Shown in pieces: positions 6,841 to 8,384 of a stretch of DNA of 8,384 bases (positions are counted from its first letter, which is position 1; the number at the start of each line of letters is the position of its first letter). Below the pieces are notes generated by a model that had not been told where the DNA came from, searched no databases, and worked only from the letters and a program-made list of their open reading frames with translations. Origin of the DNA: Candidatus Rifleibacteriota bacterium (GTDB taxonomy: Bacteria; UBP17; UBA6191; JACPRK01). The position numbers and the translations under genes were made by a program. The DNA is taken from the NCBI GenBank assembly GCA_016213865.1, contig JACQZL010000009.1, forward strand, positions 1,548 through 9,931, written 5' to 3'.

Positions 6841-6957
6841 GGCCGTTCTCCTCGTTTCCCACGGTGGGACCCCGTCGGCCTACGGCATGACGCCTGGCCG
6901 GGCGGCGGGTCCCGAGATGCGGCTTGGTTATATCACGGCGCCAGGGGGCATTCCAGA
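6841..6957 (-). promoter_or_regulatory. Leader of the hydroxylase operon with candidate -10 box
   Basis: Upstream of the TTG start lies a strong ribosome site, GAGGAGA, at 6853-6847. A short AT-rich island in otherwise GC-rich DNA reads TATAAC on the minus strand (6932-6927), about 87 nt before the start, and could be a -10 box. The hexamer 17 nt further upstream (TGGAAT, 6955-6950) matches the -35 consensus poorly, so a primary-sigma promoter is only suggested. Confidence 0.3.
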
Positions 6958-6997
6958 TCGTTTTCGCGCCATGGGAGCGACGACGGATCATGGGGAA

Positions 6998-7104
6998 GAC
7001 GAACCACCAAGACCCCAAGACACGAAGGGCTGCACGAACAAGGGCGTGAGCAAGTGAGGCCCTTGGTGCCGCTCTTCGTGGTTTTGGGCCTTCGTGGTTT
7101 GGTC
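6998..7104. repeat. MITE-like imperfect inverted repeat of the CCACCAAGAC/GTCTTGGTGG kind
   Basis: The left arm 6998-7027 (GACGAACCACCAAGACCCCA then AGACACGAAG) is an imperfect match to the reverse complement of the right arm 7074-7104, roughly four in five bases with one indel. The 46-nt middle has a nested 7-bp dyad, CAAGGGC (7039-7045) and GCCCTTG (7059-7065). The arms resemble the 'accaccaagacaccaagacacgaag' intergenic repeats I recall from many GC-rich environmental genomes. No transposase or open reading frame is inside. Composition differs from the flanking genes. Confidence 0.65.
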
Positions 7105-7206
7105 TCCCTGGCCCACCGCAGCGGTGCGGCCCATTTGTCCGCATCACTCCCCCACCCCGGCAGGGTCCCGGCAAAGTCCTCGAAAAGGACCGCAGCAACC
7201 CGGTTT

Positions 7207-7276
7207 CGTCACCCCCGCGCAAGCGGGGGTCCAGGAGCGATGCGACCCCTGGATTCCCGCTTTCGCGGGAATGACG
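7207..7276. repeat. 70-bp 'CGTCATTCCCGCGAAAGCGGGAA' type dyad repeat
   Basis: Two 29-nt arms, 7207-7235 and 7248-7276, are inverted copies matching at 24 of 29 positions around a 12-nt centre. Each arm makes its own 8-bp hairpin: ACCCCCGC-GCAA-GCGGGGGT (7211-7230) and ATTCCCGC-TTTC-GCGGGAAT (7253-7272). This is the widespread intergenic repeat whose chance translation gives VIPAKAGIQ...WTPACAGVT; that false reading frame crosses it on the minus strand and is not a gene. It lies 75 nt upstream of the next plus-strand gene. Confidence 0.85.
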
Positions 7277-7351
7277 ACCTTGCGATCCCCTGCCCCACCC
7301 CGGGGCGAGAACGGCGCCGATCGGCAGCGTATGCTACGGTTCGGAAGCACG

Positions 7352-8384
7352 ATGCGCTGTCTCCTGGTCATCCTCATTGCCTACGCCCTGCTCCAGGGAG
7401 TGACCTCCGTGGATGCCGTCCTCGGGGCGTCCTGGTTCGTTCTGGTGGCGCTGGGAGGCCTGAGCTGGACCGGCCGATGGAAGTGGCGACTCGTCCTGCA
7501 AGGGGCGCTGTGGCTTCGGATCTGGATGACCGTGCCTCTGTACTACTACTGGGGCCGGGCCCCGGACGTCGTCCTGCCGGGCCTGGCCACGGCGGTCCTG
7601 GCCTACGGCCTCTGGACGGCCGCGGGCGGGCGGCGGCTCACGTTCGCGGTTGCGCTCTCACTTCCTCTTGGCGTGATCTGCTACCTGAAGCTGGCCTTGA
7701 TCGACGTGTTCTTTCCAGCGCCCTTCCTGGCCGCGAAGGTCACGGGCAGCGTGACCGTGCCGGCAGCCGAGCTTCCGGCGGGTTGGGGCCGCTATCACTG
7801 CCCGGGGTACTCGATAGGGGTGCCGTTGGGCATGACCAGCGGGTTCATGGGTACGGGCCAGAACAACACCTTCGCGTATTACCAGGGACGCTCCCGGGAC
7901 GAGACCTTGAGCGCGCTGGTGATGATCTTCCCTCGTCTGACGGCCTTCGAGACGGACCCCGACGTCGCCCCGATGGCCGCTCAGATTCTCGGTATCACCC
8001 GCGAGCTTCCCTATGCACGGTACGTGCTCTCGGCCCACGACGGGCACACTTTCCTGAGCGAGAAGCTACAGTGGCTCGGCCTGCGCCCGCCGGAGCGCAT
8101 CGAGGAATTGCACCTGAAGGACGCCTCCGGGTTCCTCCTCAGCGATACGCGCGTCAACTGGTACAGGGCCCGCCTCTACTTCCCGATCGACGGGAAGGAC
8201 TTCCAGGCCGACCTCTGGCTGTACGGCGACGGGCCCCTCCTGACCCGCGAGCGCGTGCTCGGGCAGTTGTCGACCTGGCGGCTGGAACTGCGGCCGAACC
8301 ATCGCCCGACGCTCGACGTTTGCCGCGAGCTGGCCAGGCGCGGAGCCGACCGGGAGGCGAACCTGGCCCTCAACAGTCTGCTCT
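7352..8384 (+). CDS. Unrecognised integral membrane protein with large C-terminal domain (partial, runs off right edge)
   Basis: The frame is open from ATG 7352 to the window edge (344 complete codons, no stop) with strong G/C third positions throughout. Hydrophobic segments lie at about residues 3-18, 22-40, 45-67, 73-91 and 96-121. Basic residues R42/K44/R46 and R94/R95 between segments 2-3 and 4-5 suggest those loops are cytoplasmic, which would place the part after about 125 outside the membrane. That part (at least 220 residues) has GRYHCPGYSIGVP (146-158) and GQNNTFAYYQGR (169-180), and looks soluble with mixed alpha/beta character. I do not recognise the family and assign no function. 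ATG 7331, seven codons upstream in frame, is an alternative start; only a weak GGAAG (7343-7347) precedes 7352. Confidence 0.75.
   Translation, partial: MRCLLVILIAYALLQGVTSVDAVLGASWFVLVALGGLSWTGRWKWRLVLQGALWLRIWMTVPLYYYWGRAPDVVLPGLATAVLAYGLWTAAGGRRLTFAVALSLPLGVICYLKLALIDVFFPAPFLAAKVTGSVTVPAAELPAGWGRYHCPGYSIGVPLGMTSGFMGTGQNNTFAYYQGRSRDETLSALVMIFPRLTAFETDPDVAPMAAQILGITRELPYARYVLSAHDGHTFLSEKLQWLGLRPPERIEELHLKDASGFLLSDTRVNWYRARLYFPIDGKDFQADLWLYGDGPLLTRERVLGQLSTWRLELRPNHRPTLDVCRELARRGADREANLALNSLL

Larger units (their letters stand above)
6841..7351. other. 511-nt gene-free region
   Basis: No reading frame here has a recognisable family motif or a good ribosome site. Besides the operon leader and the two repeat elements listed separately, it holds a small perfect dyad CACCGC-A-GCGGTG at 7114-7126 and a short hairpin GTCCT-CGAAA-AGGAC in the 7170-7190 stretch. 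A promoter for the plus-strand membrane protein gene should lie near 7277-7351, but none was recognised. Confidence 0.6.

Noticed and set aside
7144..7377. A 77-codon minus-strand frame containing VIPAKAGIQ and WTPACAGVT
   Set aside because: This is the well-known chance translation of the intergenic dyad repeat, not a protein gene.
1..8384. CRISPR arrays, tRNA or rRNA genes, transposases, phage genes
   Set aside because: No regularly spaced direct repeats, no tRNA-like or rRNA-like sequence, and no transposase or phage motifs were seen on either strand.

Overview
No tools were used. Everything below was read by eye from the sequence and its translations; family assignments rest on motif recognition, not on database searches.

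The window is GC-rich bacterial chromosomal DNA. GC is about two-thirds or more by eye, and third codon positions are nearly all G or C. The codons TTA, CTA and TCA are so rare that the strands opposite the longest genes stay open for hundreds of codons. The taxon cannot be fixed. High GC, an ECF sigma factor with a zinc-finger anti-sigma factor, an aerobic-type molybdenum hydroxylase and several intergenic dyad-repeat families fit groups such as Planctomycetota, Acidobacteriota or Myxococcota. No marker here decides between them.

Layout. (a) 1-984, minus strand: an ECF sigma factor followed 16 nt later by a membrane-anchored zinc-finger anti-sigma factor that runs off the left edge. (b) 985-1216: divergent intergenic region with a perfect 17-bp palindrome. 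(c) 1217-1612, plus: a stand-alone CheY-like receiver protein. (d) 1613-1861: spacer holding a two-hairpin inverted repeat. (e) 1862-3124, plus: a full-length two-domain CinA. (f) 3129-6840, minus: a three-gene operon for a molybdenum hydroxylase of the xanthine dehydrogenase / CO dehydrogenase superfamily, ordered FAD subunit, 2x[2Fe-2S] subunit, molybdopterin subunit. The genes are joined by two 4-nt ATGA overlaps. CinA and this operon converge with only 4 nt between stop codons. (g) 6841-7351: a 511-nt gene-free region with the operon's leader and two further dyad-repeat elements of different families. (h) 7352 to the right edge, plus: an unrecognised protein with five predicted membrane segments and a large C-terminal domain, truncated by the window.

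How the parts work together. The sigma/anti-sigma pair is a signal-to-transcription module. The three hydroxylase subunits should form one heterotrimeric (or dimer-of-trimers) enzyme passing electrons from molybdenum through two [2Fe-2S] clusters to FAD. Its gene order resembles coxM-coxS-coxL, but the large subunit has AYRGYG where CO dehydrogenases have AYxCSFR, so it is not a form I CO dehydrogenase and its substrate is open. CinA is a housekeeping pyridine-nucleotide salvage protein; no functional link to the hydroxylase is shown. I see no clear novel multi-gene system. The more unusual items are the covarying repeats, the hydroxylase's divergent FAD and Fe-S subunits, and the unknown membrane protein.
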